Part shown: positions 7,191 to 16,631 of the stretch, piece by piece
How the letters are laid out: each line of letters begins with the position of its first letter
Position numbering within the stretch: position 1 is the stretch's first letter
DNA from: JABCZH01 sp963803775
GTDB taxonomy: Bacteria; Acidobacteriota; Terriglobia; Terriglobales; Acidobacteriaceae
DNA: 64,000 nucleotides
Direction of reading: 5' to 3'
Assembly (NCBI GenBank): GCA_963803775.1
Contig: CAWDNS010000005.1
Location: 212,234 to 276,233 of the forward strand
Program-made: the position numbers and the translations under genes
The notes under the pieces: generated by a model
What the model was told of the DNA's origin: nothing
Databases searched by the model: none
The model's input: the letters and a program-made list of their open reading frames with translations, nothing else

Positions 7191-9182
7191 ATGCAGTTCG
7201 ATGAAGTCATTGCAAAGTCGGAAAACAGCAAACAGTTTCTTGAGCCTGGTTCTGCCCCTGCAGCGCAGGACGACTGGGTCGGCTTTTTCGACGCGCCTAA
7301 TGTGGGATTTGCAGTATGCGATAGGAGTCTTCGGTATCTGAAGATCAACGATGCTCTGGCACGAATGAATGGGATCCCTGCCGCTGCGCACTTGGGTAAG
7401 ACCATTTATGACATTCTGGGCGATGCCGCCGCCAAAGTAGAGCCAGCGTTTCACCATGTTTTCGTGACCGGGCAGCCGCTGTCGAATTATGAGGTGACGG
7501 CGAAGTTGCCGGCCAGAACCGAGCCTGGCCGCTGGATTGAGAACTACTTCCCCATCAAGGACGCTGAGGGACGTGTCCGGCAGGTGGGCGCGGTCGTGGT
7601 TGAAGTGCCGGAGGCTAGAAAGCACGAGGAAGATCTGCGAACCGATGCTTGGACTCAGATGCAAAGGCTGCAAGCATTGGCGGAGTTCAGCACTCTGCTG
7701 ACTTTGAAGTTGGGCGACCAGGAGTTGTTTCTCGCCACTTCCGATTTCCTGCGCAGGACAGTTCGGCCAGATTTTGCCGGCATTGCTCTTTACGATGAAA
7801 GCATTGGTCAACTGCGGGCGTATGCGCTGGATTTCGAAGTCGCCCGCCGGGTTATTGGCTCCGAAGTCACAGTGCCAGTGACCGAAGAGGCCTGGGGCCC
7901 TGCCTTTTTGAATGCCGACACTATCGTCTATGATCGTGAGAGGCTCTCTGCCAGCCATTCTTCCTACCTAATGCAGTTGCTGGAAGCTGGGATTCAGTCA
8001 CTATTTTCCATCCCCCTTACGACGCCCAAAGGTACGCTGGGAACATTTAGTTTGGGATGGAGCGAGGACAGCCCCTTTCTGCCCAAAGAGATCACTTTCT
8101 TGAAACACTTCGCGTCACGGGTGGCGAGCGCTCTGGACAGCGTAGGAGCCTATCGCGAGATTGCCAGGCTCTCAGACAAGTTGCGAAGGGAAAAGCTCAA
8201 TCTGGAGAGCGAGGTCCACTGCGCGCAGAATTTTGCGGAAGTCATCGGAGAAAGCCCGGCTCTCAAACATGTTCTGGCGCAAGTGGAGACCGTCGCCCCC
8301 AGCGATGCGACGGTGCTCATTCTGGGTGAGACGGGCACTGGGAAGGAACTCATCGCGCGAGCTATTCACCGCCTGAGTTCACGCCGGAGCGGGAGTTTTA
8401 TCAAATTGAATTGCGCCGCCATTCCCACCGGGTTGCTGGAGAGCGAATTGTTTGGCCACGAAAAAGGAGCGTTCACCGGAGCCATCCGTCAGAAAGTCGG
8501 CCGGGTCGAACTGGCGGACGGGGGCACGTTGTTTCTGGACGAAGTGGGAGACATTCCATTGGAGCTGCAGCCCAAGCTCTTGCGGGTGCTGGAGGACCAG
8601 GAATTCGAACGGCTGGGCGGCATACGCACCATCAAGGTGGACATCCGTTTGCTGGCGGCCACCAATCGTGATCTAGCTCAATGTGTGTCCACTCGCGAGT
8701 TCCGCAGCGATCTCTACTATCGCCTACACGTTTTCCCCATTCGCATGCCAGCGCTGCGAGAGCGAGACAAGGACGTCACTCTGCTAGTGCGCTACTTTGT
8801 GCAGAAATTTGCCCGCAGCATGCATAAGAAGATCGAGAATATTCCAGTCGAGGCGATGAATGCTCTGGCCAATTGGCACTGGCCGGGAAATGTGAGGGAG
8901 TTGGAGAACTTCATCGAGCGATCGGTAATCCTGTCCAAGGGGTCCACCCTGGGAGCGCCACTGGCAGAGTTGGATCTTCCCCCCAATTCACTCTCCGCTC
9001 CGCCGCGTGCGAATATCACCCTCGAGAACATAGAGCGCGAGCACATTCTGCGCGTCTTGCGCGAGACTGGAGGAGTGATCGCAGGGGTTCGTGGGGCAGC
9101 CGCTCAGTTGGGGATGAAGCGGACCACGCTTCAGTCCAGGATGCAGAAATTGGGAATCACTCGCGAGGAGTATCAGAATTAG
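7191..9182 (+). CDS. Sigma-54-dependent transcriptional activator (PAS-GAF-AAA+-Fis)
   Basis: A 663-residue enhancer-binding protein of the FhlA type. A PAS-like domain (about 30-140) and a GAF domain (about 165-315) should sense a small ligand. The AAA+ domain has Walker A GETGTGKE (about 378), the intact sigma54-contact loop GAFTGA (about 425), Walker B GTLFLDEVGD (about 448) and the WPGNVREL sensor region. It ends in a Fis-type helix-turn-helix (AAQLGMKRTTLQSRMQKLGI). I chose the ATG at 7191, which has GGTGGAG six bases upstream, over the GTG at 7179. No receiver domain is present. No sigma54-type operon is seen in the window, so its target is unknown. Confidence 0.93.
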   Translation: MQFDEVIAKSENSKQFLEPGSAPAAQDDWVGFFDAPNVGFAVCDRSLRYLKINDALARMNGIPAAAHLGKTIYDILGDAAAKVEPAFHHVFVTGQPLSNYEVTAKLPARTEPGRWIENYFPIKDAEGRVRQVGAVVVEVPEARKHEEDLRTDAWTQMQRLQALAEFSTLLTLKLGDQELFLATSDFLRRTVRPDFAGIALYDESIGQLRAYALDFEVARRVIGSEVTVPVTEEAWGPAFLNADTIVYDRERLSASHSSYLMQLLEAGIQSLFSIPLTTPKGTLGTFSLGWSEDSPFLPKEITFLKHFASRVASALDSVGAYREIARLSDKLRREKLNLESEVHCAQNFAEVIGESPALKHVLAQVETVAPSDATVLILGETGTGKELIARAIHRLSSRRSGSFIKLNCAAIPTGLLESELFGHEKGAFTGAIRQKVGRVELADGGTLFLDEVGDIPLELQPKLLRVLEDQEFERLGGIRTIKVDIRLLAATNRDLAQCVSTREFRSDLYYRLHVFPIRMPALRERDKDVTLLVRYFVQKFARSMHKKIENIPVEAMNALANWHWPGNVRELENFIERSVILSKGSTLGAPLAELDLPPNSLSAPPRANITLENIEREHILRVLRETGGVIAGVRGAAAQLGMKRTTLQSRMQKLGITREEYQN

Positions 9183-9472
9183 AAGTTCGGCCTTCGCTTC
9201 TCTCCATATCGGCAGTGCCGTAGCTTCGGCATTCTGCCGGACGGTCGTCAGATGAGGCCCTCTCCACCGCTCTTTATGTAGTGGCAGCAGCGCAGCCCAC
9301 TCCATGTTTGTCCATACTTAGCGCGAAGTTCCAGTTTGGTACGGCGAGTGCCAGTAAAGTCTATCCGTCGGGAACGTGACTCCCCCCAATTTAGCCCGCG
9401 ACGGCTGTGTCTTGAAGCACAGGCCTCGGTCGATTTCCATCTCTGAATGGGGTCTTCCAGGAAAGGAACAAG
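9183..9472. other. Intergenic region without recognised features
   Basis: About 290 bases between the sigma54 activator and the Crp/Fnr gene. I see no terminator hairpin with a T-run and no convincing coding frame; a long minus-strand frame here lacks motifs. Confidence 0.5.
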
Positions 9473-10588
9473 ATGTATACGTCGCAGGTACACCCCGGGG
9501 AGAGTCGAAGCCTTAGTGGCTTTCCAGAAGCGGCGCGATGGCCGCTCGCGTCCCAGACTGAACTGGAAGGCTCGCGTCTCCCAACCCACGGTTACCGCCT
9601 GCAGCAAGAAGCTCCCGCGGATCCCCTTTATCTGCTGGGTTGCAGTCTGAGATGGCATCGCGAAAGGGACACGGCGGCGGGCTGGGAGCTGATTCATTTC
9701 CTGGGCTCGACCGACCACAACGCGCGTGCGTTGGCCGCGGATTTACTGGCAAAGACGAAACACACACGCCTCTTAGTGCGACAGTTGCGCCGCGCCAAGG
9801 CCAAGCTAAACCACACGACCACAAACCATACTCCTGTAATCGAGGGGAGCGAACTCAAGAAAGCGGCGGAAATGAACACTCCGTACGGATTGGAAATCAT
9901 CGAGAGTTGCCTCACCTGCAAATTGCGCAAGGACAACTGGTTCTGTGGTCTTTCTCAGGAGGGGCTAAAGGCACTCGCCGAGGCCAGTCACCTGACCACG
10001 TTTCCGGGGGGAGCATTATTGTTCGTCGAGGGCCAGATACCACGCGGGGCATATGTGCTGTGCTCGGGCAAAGCCAAGCTCTCAACCACTTCGCGGGACG
10101 GAAAAGTTCTGATCCTGAAGATTGCTGAGGCTGGCGAAGTATTGGGTCTGAGTGCGGTCATTTCGGGTCAGCCGTTTCAGGTGACCGCCGAAACCGCGGG
10201 GCCATGCCAGGTGAACTTCATCGAACGGGAAGCCTTGCTCCAGCGGATCGCGAAAAGCGGCGAACTGGGGCTGCACGCGTCCCAAGCCCTGAGTCGAGAG
10301 TTTCAATCGGCCTATCAGGACATTCACGACCTGATCCTGGCCCGTTCGTCGGCGGGTAAGCTGGCGAAGTTATTGTTGTCCGGAGCGACCAGCCGGGAGA
10401 AGCCAGATTCCAATGAACTCCGTATCCGCCCCACTCTCACCCACGAAGAGATGGCACAGATGATTGGGTCATCGCGCGAAACCGTGACCCGGCTGCTGGG
10501 TGATTTGAAGAAGAAAGAACTGATTCGCCTCGACGGTTCGACGTTGGTAATTCGAAATCGGATTGCGCTCGAAGCGCTAGCCGCGTAG
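9473..10588 (+). CDS. Crp/Fnr-family transcriptional regulator with N-terminal extension
   Basis: The last 238 residues are a complete Crp/Fnr protein: an N-terminal C-x2-C then a further Cys (SCLTCKLRKDNWFC, about 146-159), a cyclic-nucleotide-like beta-barrel (TTFPGGALLFVEGQ through FIEREALL), a dimer helix and a winged helix (THEEMAQMIGSSRETVTRLLGDLKKK). The cysteines could bind an iron-sulfur cluster or sense redox, but this is inferred. The frame is open for 133 codons before the ATG at 9872 (which has GGCGGA upstream) back to an ATG at 9473 with AAAGGA upstream. Residues 70-110 of the extension look like a HEAT-like helical pair. Both starts are plausible. Confidence 0.85.
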   Translation: MYTSQVHPGESRSLSGFPEAARWPLASQTELEGSRLPTHGYRLQQEAPADPLYLLGCSLRWHRERDTAAGWELIHFLGSTDHNARALAADLLAKTKHTRLLVRQLRRAKAKLNHTTTNHTPVIEGSELKKAAEMNTPYGLEIIESCLTCKLRKDNWFCGLSQEGLKALAEASHLTTFPGGALLFVEGQIPRGAYVLCSGKAKLSTTSRDGKVLILKIAEAGEVLGLSAVISGQPFQVTAETAGPCQVNFIEREALLQRIAKSGELGLHASQALSREFQSAYQDIHDLILARSSAGKLAKLLLSGATSREKPDSNELRIRPTLTHEEMAQMIGSSRETVTRLLGDLKKKELIRLDGSTLVIRNRIALEALAA

Positions 10589-10609
10589 CTGGTTCATAGA
10601 ACTGGGAGT

Positions 10610-10644
10610 GCGGCCGGGTGGCTCGGGTCCCGGCCGCGTTTTTT
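10610..10644 (+). terminator. Rho-independent terminator
   Basis: GCGGCCGGG (10610-10618) pairs perfectly with CCCGGCCGC (10629-10637), followed by a G and six Ts. It ends the Crp/Fnr transcript and lies just beyond the stop of the converging TonB receptor gene. Confidence 0.9.
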
Positions 10645-10651
10645 GGCTGCT

Positions 10652-13507
10652 CTAAAAGTGGAACCCGAGTTGAGCGGTTAGTGCGCGCGGTGTTACATAG
10701 TGTGTGCCGCTGAACGTGGAAAGGAAGTTGTAGAGTGCATACTCGTTGGCTATGTTAATGGCGGTCAACTGGAGACTCCACTTGTACCTGTCGCCGTGAA
10801 AAAGATTGTCGTGGCCCAGGGAAAGATCGAACAAATTCCGGGAGGCGATGCGGGGAGGGTTGTGATCGTCGTTCTCCGTGCCCGGCGCCGGGATTTGTAG
10901 AAGAGTCGACCCGTACTGCGAAGCAGGGCAGAGGTTCGGACCCAGACTGGAGCTTATGGGAGTACCAATTGGATTTCCTGGACTGGGAGGCGCTGGCCGG
11001 ACTGTGCCACAAAACAGTCCCGATTCAAACTGTTGATCTGGGCTCAGTCCAGACGTATCCACCACGGAGTCGCTGCCCAACGGGCCGTTTGCGCAGTTGC
11101 CTCCGGCGCACGGCGCAGGGCCGGCCACCAGACCACTGTCATATCGCCAGTTAAAACCGAGCCACGGACCGCGCTTGAAAGGCTGGTATTGGATGTGGGC
11201 CGTTAGGTTGAACTTCTCGTCGTGGTCGATGCGGAAGGGGAGCGAGCCACCGGCCAAAGCTGCCGAGGGAACCGCGCCGGCTCCGCCAATCTGAGGTGTG
11301 AAAAAGCGGGCCGCCACGCTGGAGAAGACCATGAGCGCCGAAAATCCATGCAGGTTCGGCACACTCACCCGGCCTGCATATCCGGGAATCTTCGAGCGCT
11401 CCCATTCAATCGGGAAGGTGATGGGAGTGGCGCCGAGCACGCTGAAGTCGTAGGCGTTATGGGTGTACTTCCAGATGTACTCGCCTGAGAACACCACGTA
11501 TTTCCCGAAGGCCTGCTGAATTCCAGCGTGGAATTCATTGCGCCAGCCGGGAGTGAAAGGTGTGATGTTTTTGGAAGTGCAGAGGAGGAGCGGACCCAAG
11601 ACTGGGTTGCCGCATCCCAAGTCGGAGAGTACGAGGTTTTCATTGAACGGAGTTTCCATGGTGCGCGCGTAGGAGACGCGCAGAACAGTGTTGGTCCGCT
11701 TTACGTTATAGGCGAGACCGAGCCGGGGTTCGGCTTCTCGGTGAGTGGTAAGTCCGTTATAGAGATCGCCGCGCAATCCAAGGTTGATGGCCCAGTTTCC
11801 TTTGGTGATCATGTCCTGGAGGTAAAGAGCGAGTTCCTTGACATCAGTGTGACCGTTGAAGGTGAAAAGGCCGCTGGTGGAGTTCGCGCAGCCGTCATTG
11901 GGAGATGGAGTCGGACGGGTCAGGTCGAAGCAGCCCAGCAAAGGGTTGAAGTTGGCGTTCGCAGTAAACGGCGCAGGGTAGAGGGCCTGGTTGGTCGTGA
12001 GTGCGGTTGGACACTTCGAGGGGTCGTTCACCCCGGGATTGCCAACAAATACCGGGATGCCGTTGGCGTCCAAACAGGGGGCGTTCAGCGTGGGATCGAC
12101 TATGCCGAATGGGTCCTTCTCATCGAGAAAGGTCTGTTCGTAGGTGACTCCCGCTTTGATGTTATTAATTCCCTTTACGTAAGAGATGTTGGAGCGGAGT
12201 CCCGCGTTTAGGAGGGTGCGTCTCTGACTCACCGTTTCGCTCTGAAGACCAGGCGCGCCGAGATCTGCAAAGGGGTTGGCGCTGGGGTAGTAGTTGTATG
12301 CGTCCCGCCGGACGAAACCGCCCAGAGTGAACACGGTGGTGGAACTGAGCAATCGAGTCCAGGTGGGTGCGATGTTGAAGGTTTTGATTTGGGAACGCTG
12401 GTCGGCGGGGCCGACGCGATTGCCATTGGGATCGAGGCCACCGTTGGCTACGACCACTCCGTTCCAAGGGGTTGCCAGTTGTGAGTCAAGAGAATTTGGG
12501 GTTTGGAACCAGGAGCGAGTGAATCCGAAGTTAAAGTGAAGTGAATCTGCGGTTGATAACTGGTAATCCACGCGGTCGAATAGATTTTCTTCATTGCCTT
12601 TGTCGTGCATTACCACGAACTCCGGGGGATCCAGGAAGCGGCCGCCGTTGAGGCCGCTGGCGGAGATATAGTTTCCCCACTTCGCACCTCCATAAGCCAG
12701 ATCGGCCGCCAGGTTGGAGGTTCCAAACGATCCATAAGAGCCGGTGATGCTGCCGTGGGGAGTGGTAACCCCCTGACCCGAGCGTGTGGTGGCGACAATC
12801 ACAACGCTGGTCTTGCCGCCGAATTCCGCGGGCGGGGCTCCGGATATGACTTCCATCGATTGGACGGAGTCGAGGGGAATCTGGTTCGAAAAGACTTTGC
12901 TCTGCTGGTCGGTGATGGGCTGGCCGTCGACGGAAAACGAGTTTTCGGCGTGATCACCCAAACCATGGAAGAGACCATTGGAATCGGCTGCGATGCCGGG
13001 GGTCGCGAGGGTGACCAGAGAACTGAGAGAGGAAGACGCACTTTCCAGAGGAATCTTGTCGAAGAGCGCTTTATCCACGTCGGTATGGAACGTGGGATCA
13101 TTCTCAACCAGATCTTCTCCCGCTTCGACGGTCACGGTTTCCGTCGTGCCTTTCACCTGCAGCGTGATGCTGAGGTTAAGGGGAACGACGGATCGAACGT
13201 CAACGTCCTGAACGAAGGACGCGAACCCTTTTTCTATGACGGTGAGGTGGTATGGATTAAAGGGAACATTGGAGATGGTGAATTTGCCGGAGTTGTCGGT
13301 CACGGTCTGCCGGTCGAAGCCACTGACCGGGTTGCGGATCTCGACTGCGGCGTTAGGAACAACTGCGCCCGACGAGTCTACGACGGTCCCGTTAACCGTG
13401 GTCGAGTTACCGCCTGATTGTGCGTAAGAGTTGAGGGCGAGTCCTAGACAAAGAGATAAAAACAATATTAAAGCCGCGCGTTGCGACTTCGTATAAGAAG
13501 CCAGCAT
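10652..13507 (-). CDS. TonB-dependent receptor with carboxypeptidase-like regulatory domain
   Basis: A 951-residue outer-membrane protein. It has a signal peptide (about 1-29, ending SYAQ), a CarboxypepD_reg-like beta-sandwich (about 36-115: VNGTVVDSSGAVVPNAAVEI, then TDNSGKFTISNVP), a plug domain (about 120-245, with the FSVDGQPI turn) and a long beta-barrel ending in LGFHF, whose terminal Phe is the usual outer-membrane assembly signal. This architecture is expanded in Acidobacteriota. The substrate cannot be read from sequence. It follows a DUF2946-like gene by 79 bases in the same orientation, which hints at metal or heme uptake, but only weakly. Confidence 0.92.
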   Translation of the reverse strand: MLASYTKSQRAALILFLSLCLGLALNSYAQSGGNSTTVNGTVVDSSGAVVPNAAVEIRNPVSGFDRQTVTDNSGKFTISNVPFNPYHLTVIEKGFASFVQDVDVRSVVPLNLSITLQVKGTTETVTVEAGEDLVENDPTFHTDVDKALFDKIPLESASSSLSSLVTLATPGIAADSNGLFHGLGDHAENSFSVDGQPITDQQSKVFSNQIPLDSVQSMEVISGAPPAEFGGKTSVVIVATTRSGQGVTTPHGSITGSYGSFGTSNLAADLAYGGAKWGNYISASGLNGGRFLDPPEFVVMHDKGNEENLFDRVDYQLSTADSLHFNFGFTRSWFQTPNSLDSQLATPWNGVVVANGGLDPNGNRVGPADQRSQIKTFNIAPTWTRLLSSTTVFTLGGFVRRDAYNYYPSANPFADLGAPGLQSETVSQRRTLLNAGLRSNISYVKGINNIKAGVTYEQTFLDEKDPFGIVDPTLNAPCLDANGIPVFVGNPGVNDPSKCPTALTTNQALYPAPFTANANFNPLLGCFDLTRPTPSPNDGCANSTSGLFTFNGHTDVKELALYLQDMITKGNWAINLGLRGDLYNGLTTHREAEPRLGLAYNVKRTNTVLRVSYARTMETPFNENLVLSDLGCGNPVLGPLLLCTSKNITPFTPGWRNEFHAGIQQAFGKYVVFSGEYIWKYTHNAYDFSVLGATPITFPIEWERSKIPGYAGRVSVPNLHGFSALMVFSSVAARFFTPQIGGAGAVPSAALAGGSLPFRIDHDEKFNLTAHIQYQPFKRGPWLGFNWRYDSGLVAGPAPCAGGNCANGPLGSDSVVDTSGLSPDQQFESGLFCGTVRPAPPSPGNPIGTPISSSLGPNLCPASQYGSTLLQIPAPGTENDDHNPPRIASRNLFDLSLGHDNLFHGDRYKWSLQLTAINIANEYALYNFLSTFSGTHYVTPRALTAQLGFHF

Positions 13508-13586
13508 GATTCCTCCTGAAGAATCGAGAGAACAGGGTTAGAAAGGGACCTGACAACACAGGTCCAGATCGATTCTGAGCAGAACC

Positions 13587-13889
13587 CTAGACTGCCGGAG
13601 GCGGGCGAATGCGAAGGAAGAAGACGAAGCCGGAAGACCCGGAAACGGGCTCGGGCAATACTGCCAAAAAGCTATGAGCTACGAGCGGAGCCGAGTGAAA
13701 TACGGAACTGCCAATAACACCAGCGTGGGCGACCGAGCAGACAGAACATTCATGACTGGGGAGCTTGGAGTTCTCGGAATGAACATGGACAGCCTGGGCA
13801 AAGCCGGCGAAACCCACCAGCAGCACGCAGGCCAGAAACAATAGCCTGGGAAAAGCGCTCTTGGTTGAATGAGTCCGAGTCAAGCGCAA
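13587..13889 (-). CDS. Small exported protein, DUF2946-like
   Basis: A 100-residue protein with a signal peptide or single N-terminal membrane helix (about 14-33), then HVHSENS and a C-x2-C pair within a His/Cys-containing stretch (SHECSVCSVAHAG), and a hydrophobic C-terminus ending in PPPAV. The His-x-His, CxxC and small hydrophobic layout resemble DUF2946 proteins, which are often found beside metal-related TonB receptors. It sits 79 bases before the TonB receptor and is probably co-transcribed. The family call rests on pattern only. Confidence 0.65.
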   Translation of the reverse strand: MRLTRTHSTKSAFPRLLFLACVLLVGFAGFAQAVHVHSENSKLPSHECSVCSVAHAGVIGSSVFHSAPLVAHSFLAVLPEPVSGSSGFVFFLRIRPPPAV

Positions 13890-13992
13890 CGCCCCAAAGT
13901 ACAGTTAGAACACAACACATACCCGCATAGCAAGTAACTTTTGCTGATCGGATGCATGTTTGGGTTGCAGAGTTGTCCTAATAACGGAAACA

Positions 13993-14772
13993 TCAAAGTC
14001 CGAAGAGTTCGCGCAGACGTTTGGTCTGGGCGCGGCTGACCGGGACTTCAGTTTGTTTCTTGTCGTCCATGCGCAACTGGTAAGAGCTCTTGAACCAAGG
14101 GACCACTTCCTTGATGCGGTTAATGTTTACCAGATAGGAGCGATGGGCGCGCCAGAAGAGGGTGGAGTCGAGGCTGTCGAGTAATTCTTCGAGGGTACGG
14201 CAGTTGGATTGGCCTTCCATACCGTTGGCTCCGGTGGTCACGACGGTAATGATGCCGTCCTCTATGGATGCGAAACAAATGTCTTTCTGGCTTGCCAGAA
14301 ACATGCGGCCGGCAGTTTTCAGCAAGATCTTGGAGGTTTGTGGTTTCTGCGACTCAAGCATTCGCACCAAGGTCTCGAGTTTGTCGGAGGCTGGAGTGGC
14401 GCCTTCGAGCTTGACGCGGGCCTTTTGCACCGATTGTAAGACCCGTTTCTTGTCGAAGGGCTTGAGCAGGTAGTCGACCGCATTTACTTCGAATGCCTTT
14501 ACCGCATATTGATCGAAAGCGGTGGCAAAGACGATCTGCGGAAGCGGCACCTTACGGTCGAGCAGTTTCTTGATCACGCCGAAGCCATCGAGTCCCGGCA
14601 TCTGGACGTCGAGGAATACCATGTCAGGATTGTGTTCGCGGATGAGGTTGACAGCCTCGACGCCGTTCTTGCCCTGGGCCACGACATCGACGTCGCCAAC
14701 ATTCTTGAGCAGAAAGGCGAGTTCATCGCGGGCCAGTTGCTCATCGTCCACGATTACAGCCGATAAGGACAT
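13993..14772 (-). CDS. LytTR-family response regulator
   Basis: A 259-residue two-domain regulator. The receiver domain (about 3-120) has the acidic pair D9/D10, phospho-acceptor D55 in VFLDVQMPG, and the conserved Lys in LLKPF. The C-terminal LytTR DNA-binding domain (about 155-257) has the FWRAHRSYLVNINRIKEV signature. No histidine kinase (LytS-like) is adjacent; the neighbour upstream is a secreted DUF4412 protein, 68 bases away and in the same direction. It is therefore an orphan regulator at the end of a sigma/anti-sigma cluster. Confidence 0.93.
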   Translation of the reverse strand: MSLSAVIVDDEQLARDELAFLLKNVGDVDVVAQGKNGVEAVNLIREHNPDMVFLDVQMPGLDGFGVIKKLLDRKVPLPQIVFATAFDQYAVKAFEVNAVDYLLKPFDKKRVLQSVQKARVKLEGATPASDKLETLVRMLESQKPQTSKILLKTAGRMFLASQKDICFASIEDGIITVVTTGANGMEGQSNCRTLEELLDSLDSTLFWRAHRSYLVNINRIKEVVPWFKSSYQLRMDDKKQTEVPVSRAQTKRLRELFGL

Positions 14773-14840
14773 GTCTACTCCTGTGGCGCTTGTAGCCAGC
14801 GAACCTAACGATGCAGTATTTCGAGCCTCAACGCAGCTCG

Positions 14841-15479
14841 TCAGTGGGGCTGCGTGTTAGGCATTGACATACCAGGCGGCATCTGGAATTTCTGATAGCC
14901 TGAGGGAATTTCAAAGAGGCTGGCCGGCTGTGAACCCTCTTTTATGTTCTGCAATTCGCCGCTTCCACCTTTTTCACCCTCCCACCTGATGGGAAAGGCG
15001 ATCTTCTTATCGAACCAAACGCTGCCGGTCTCACCCTTCGAGTTGGTGCCGGTGTACTTGACGGTGCTGCGGCCGTTGACGCTATCGGAACCGACTTTGC
15101 GGCAGGTGCCGCCTTGGTTGTAGGATAACTTCAACCATTCGCCGCAAGCATCGTCGATATCGCGTGCCTGGAAGAAACCCCACATCCGTTGGCCGGCGGG
15201 ACCCTGGCCCTGAGGGAACTCCATGTACATGTTGCGATCAGGAATGAGGACAGCGCTCATTCGCGTCGTCAGGTTGGTGATGACGGCGCCGCCCATGCGG
15301 CCTTCCTGCATGCCCTCGATGCGCCACTTGTCTTTGGTGACGTAGATTCTTGCGTGATTCTGGTTATCGCCATCTTTGTGGTTCACGATGTCGGCGGAGA
15401 AATCCTCTTGTGCGAAGAGGGCGGCGGGCAGGACCGAGAACAGTACCAGCAGGAAAAGGCGAAAAGACTTATTCATCAA
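14841..15479 (-). CDS. Secreted DUF4412-domain protein
   Basis: A 212-residue exported protein with a clear signal peptide (about 1-24, cleavage after LFAQ). The mature part has the LolA-like DUF4412 character: strands such as RIYVTKDKWRIEG, a MSAVLIPDRNMYMEFP segment, a Cys pair (CGEW and GGTCRKVG), and KYTGTNSKGETGSVWFDKKIAFPIRWE. The ending is rich in M and P. The fold often binds hydrophobic ligands or lipids in the periplasm; the role here is unknown. The start used is the second of two adjacent Met codons or the first, which makes no practical difference. Confidence 0.8.
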   Translation of the reverse strand: MMNKSFRLFLLVLFSVLPAALFAQEDFSADIVNHKDGDNQNHARIYVTKDKWRIEGMQEGRMGGAVITNLTTRMSAVLIPDRNMYMEFPQGQGPAGQRMWGFFQARDIDDACGEWLKLSYNQGGTCRKVGSDSVNGRSTVKYTGTNSKGETGSVWFDKKIAFPIRWEGEKGGSGELQNIKEGSQPASLFEIPSGYQKFQMPPGMSMPNTQPH

Positions 15480-15590
15480 ATCGAGCCTCCTGGTGTCGGC
15501 AACACTCTAAATACTGCTCCGGACGGTGCATTCTAAATCGCCCGGGAGCCGTACTGGGAGCATACCAGAATTGAGCCAGGGACGATGAAG

Positions 15591-16592
15591 TCACGAAGCC
15601 GTCACGGCCACTGGCGACGAACCTGTCTTGAGTCTCGGATACCGGTTCTCGCGATAGTAGCGGCTGAAAACAATGGCTACAACCAGAAGAGCAATAGGTG
15701 TTAAGGCGCTGGCCTCGGGGCCAACAATCCCGCCCGTGAGCCAGCGCGGACCACTAAACGTGGAATTGAGCAGATTGTGGTAGGGCACAATGCCGCTGTT
15801 GGGAACTCCGTAGAAAAAAGTTTGTCCCCAGTCGTATCCCATGTGAAAGCCGACCGCACACCAGAGATTTCCAGTCCGCCGCAAGAAAAGGCAGAGGAGG
15901 AGGCCGAACAATACAACCGCGGCAACCCCTATGCGGGTCTCGTTCGCATTGAAGATATGACCCGCGGCAAATAGGCCCGACGTCACGAACGCGGCTGGCC
16001 AGAAGCCGATTCCCGCCGCCAGCGTGTACTGGAGGTATCCACGGTCCATGAACTCCTCACACAATCCTACGATGAGGAATGTGATTCCCCACTCGATTAC
16101 TGACGACAAGATTGCTGCGCCGTGAAGAGCCAAGCCGGTAATGTGGAATCCGTGAAATAGGAACATCGTGAAGAGGGTGCCGCTGATTGCCAGAAAGCCG
16201 ATCAGAGAACCAACCCAGAAGTCCTTTCGCAGGGCCTGACGCAAAGACAAACCGTATTCGCTGAATTTGCGACCTTCGATTTTTCCCATAATCAAGGTGA
16301 CGACGCAGAGAAGCAGGAACGCAATCGCTTCAGACTCGCTCATGAAAAACGGTGTGTGTACGGTTTGCCCGAGATTCCGTTTTGCATCTCGAACGCCTTG
16401 AAGTCCGCCGAAGCGAATGAGAGTAGTGCCGGCAAACAAACCTCCAAACAGAGCAGCGAAGATGAGCAGGCGCCAGACGGCGCGCAGACCGTTAGGTCCG
16501 ATGAAGATGCGGCGAGCAGGAGAGCTCGTTACCGGCGGAACGTCGATGGCGGAGCATGCGGCGGTAGTTGTTTCCTCCGGAATCGGATTCAT
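15591..16592 (-). CDS. CPBP family intramembrane metalloprotease
   Basis: A 333-residue membrane protein with about eight hydrophobic segments and the three CPBP (CAAX/Abi) motifs: E-E-x3-R (E179, E180, R184 in LCEEFMDRGY), F-x3-H (H212 in LFAAGHIFN) and H-x3-D (H250, D254 in FHMGYDW). The first 35 residues are a soluble leader. All presumed catalytic residues are present, so an active protease is likely. Family members cleave membrane substrates or process peptides. Its place between a membrane zinc-ribbon protein and a secreted DUF4412 protein, near an ECF sigma/anti-sigma pair, makes the anti-sigma one possible substrate; this is inference. Confidence 0.9.
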   Translation of the reverse strand: MNPIPEETTTAACSAIDVPPVTSSPARRIFIGPNGLRAVWRLLIFAALFGGLFAGTTLIRFGGLQGVRDAKRNLGQTVHTPFFMSESEAIAFLLLCVVTLIMGKIEGRKFSEYGLSLRQALRKDFWVGSLIGFLAISGTLFTMFLFHGFHITGLALHGAAILSSVIEWGITFLIVGLCEEFMDRGYLQYTLAAGIGFWPAAFVTSGLFAAGHIFNANETRIGVAAVVLFGLLLCLFLRRTGNLWCAVGFHMGYDWGQTFFYGVPNSGIVPYHNLLNSTFSGPRWLTGGIVGPEASALTPIALLVVAIVFSRYYRENRYPRLKTGSSPVAVTAS

Positions 16593-16631
16593 GGGGGTAC
16601 GTTCCTCTCGAATTAACGGTAGGGTCCTGCC

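Noticed and set aside
6927..7958. 343-codon open frame on the minus strand
   Set aside because: It lies opposite the PAS-GAF-sigma54 activator, whose domains are clear, and has no motif of its own.
11528..13417. Plus-strand frames of 227 and 270 codons over the TonB receptor gene
   Set aside because: Antisense to the receptor; composition follows the codon pattern of the opposite strand.
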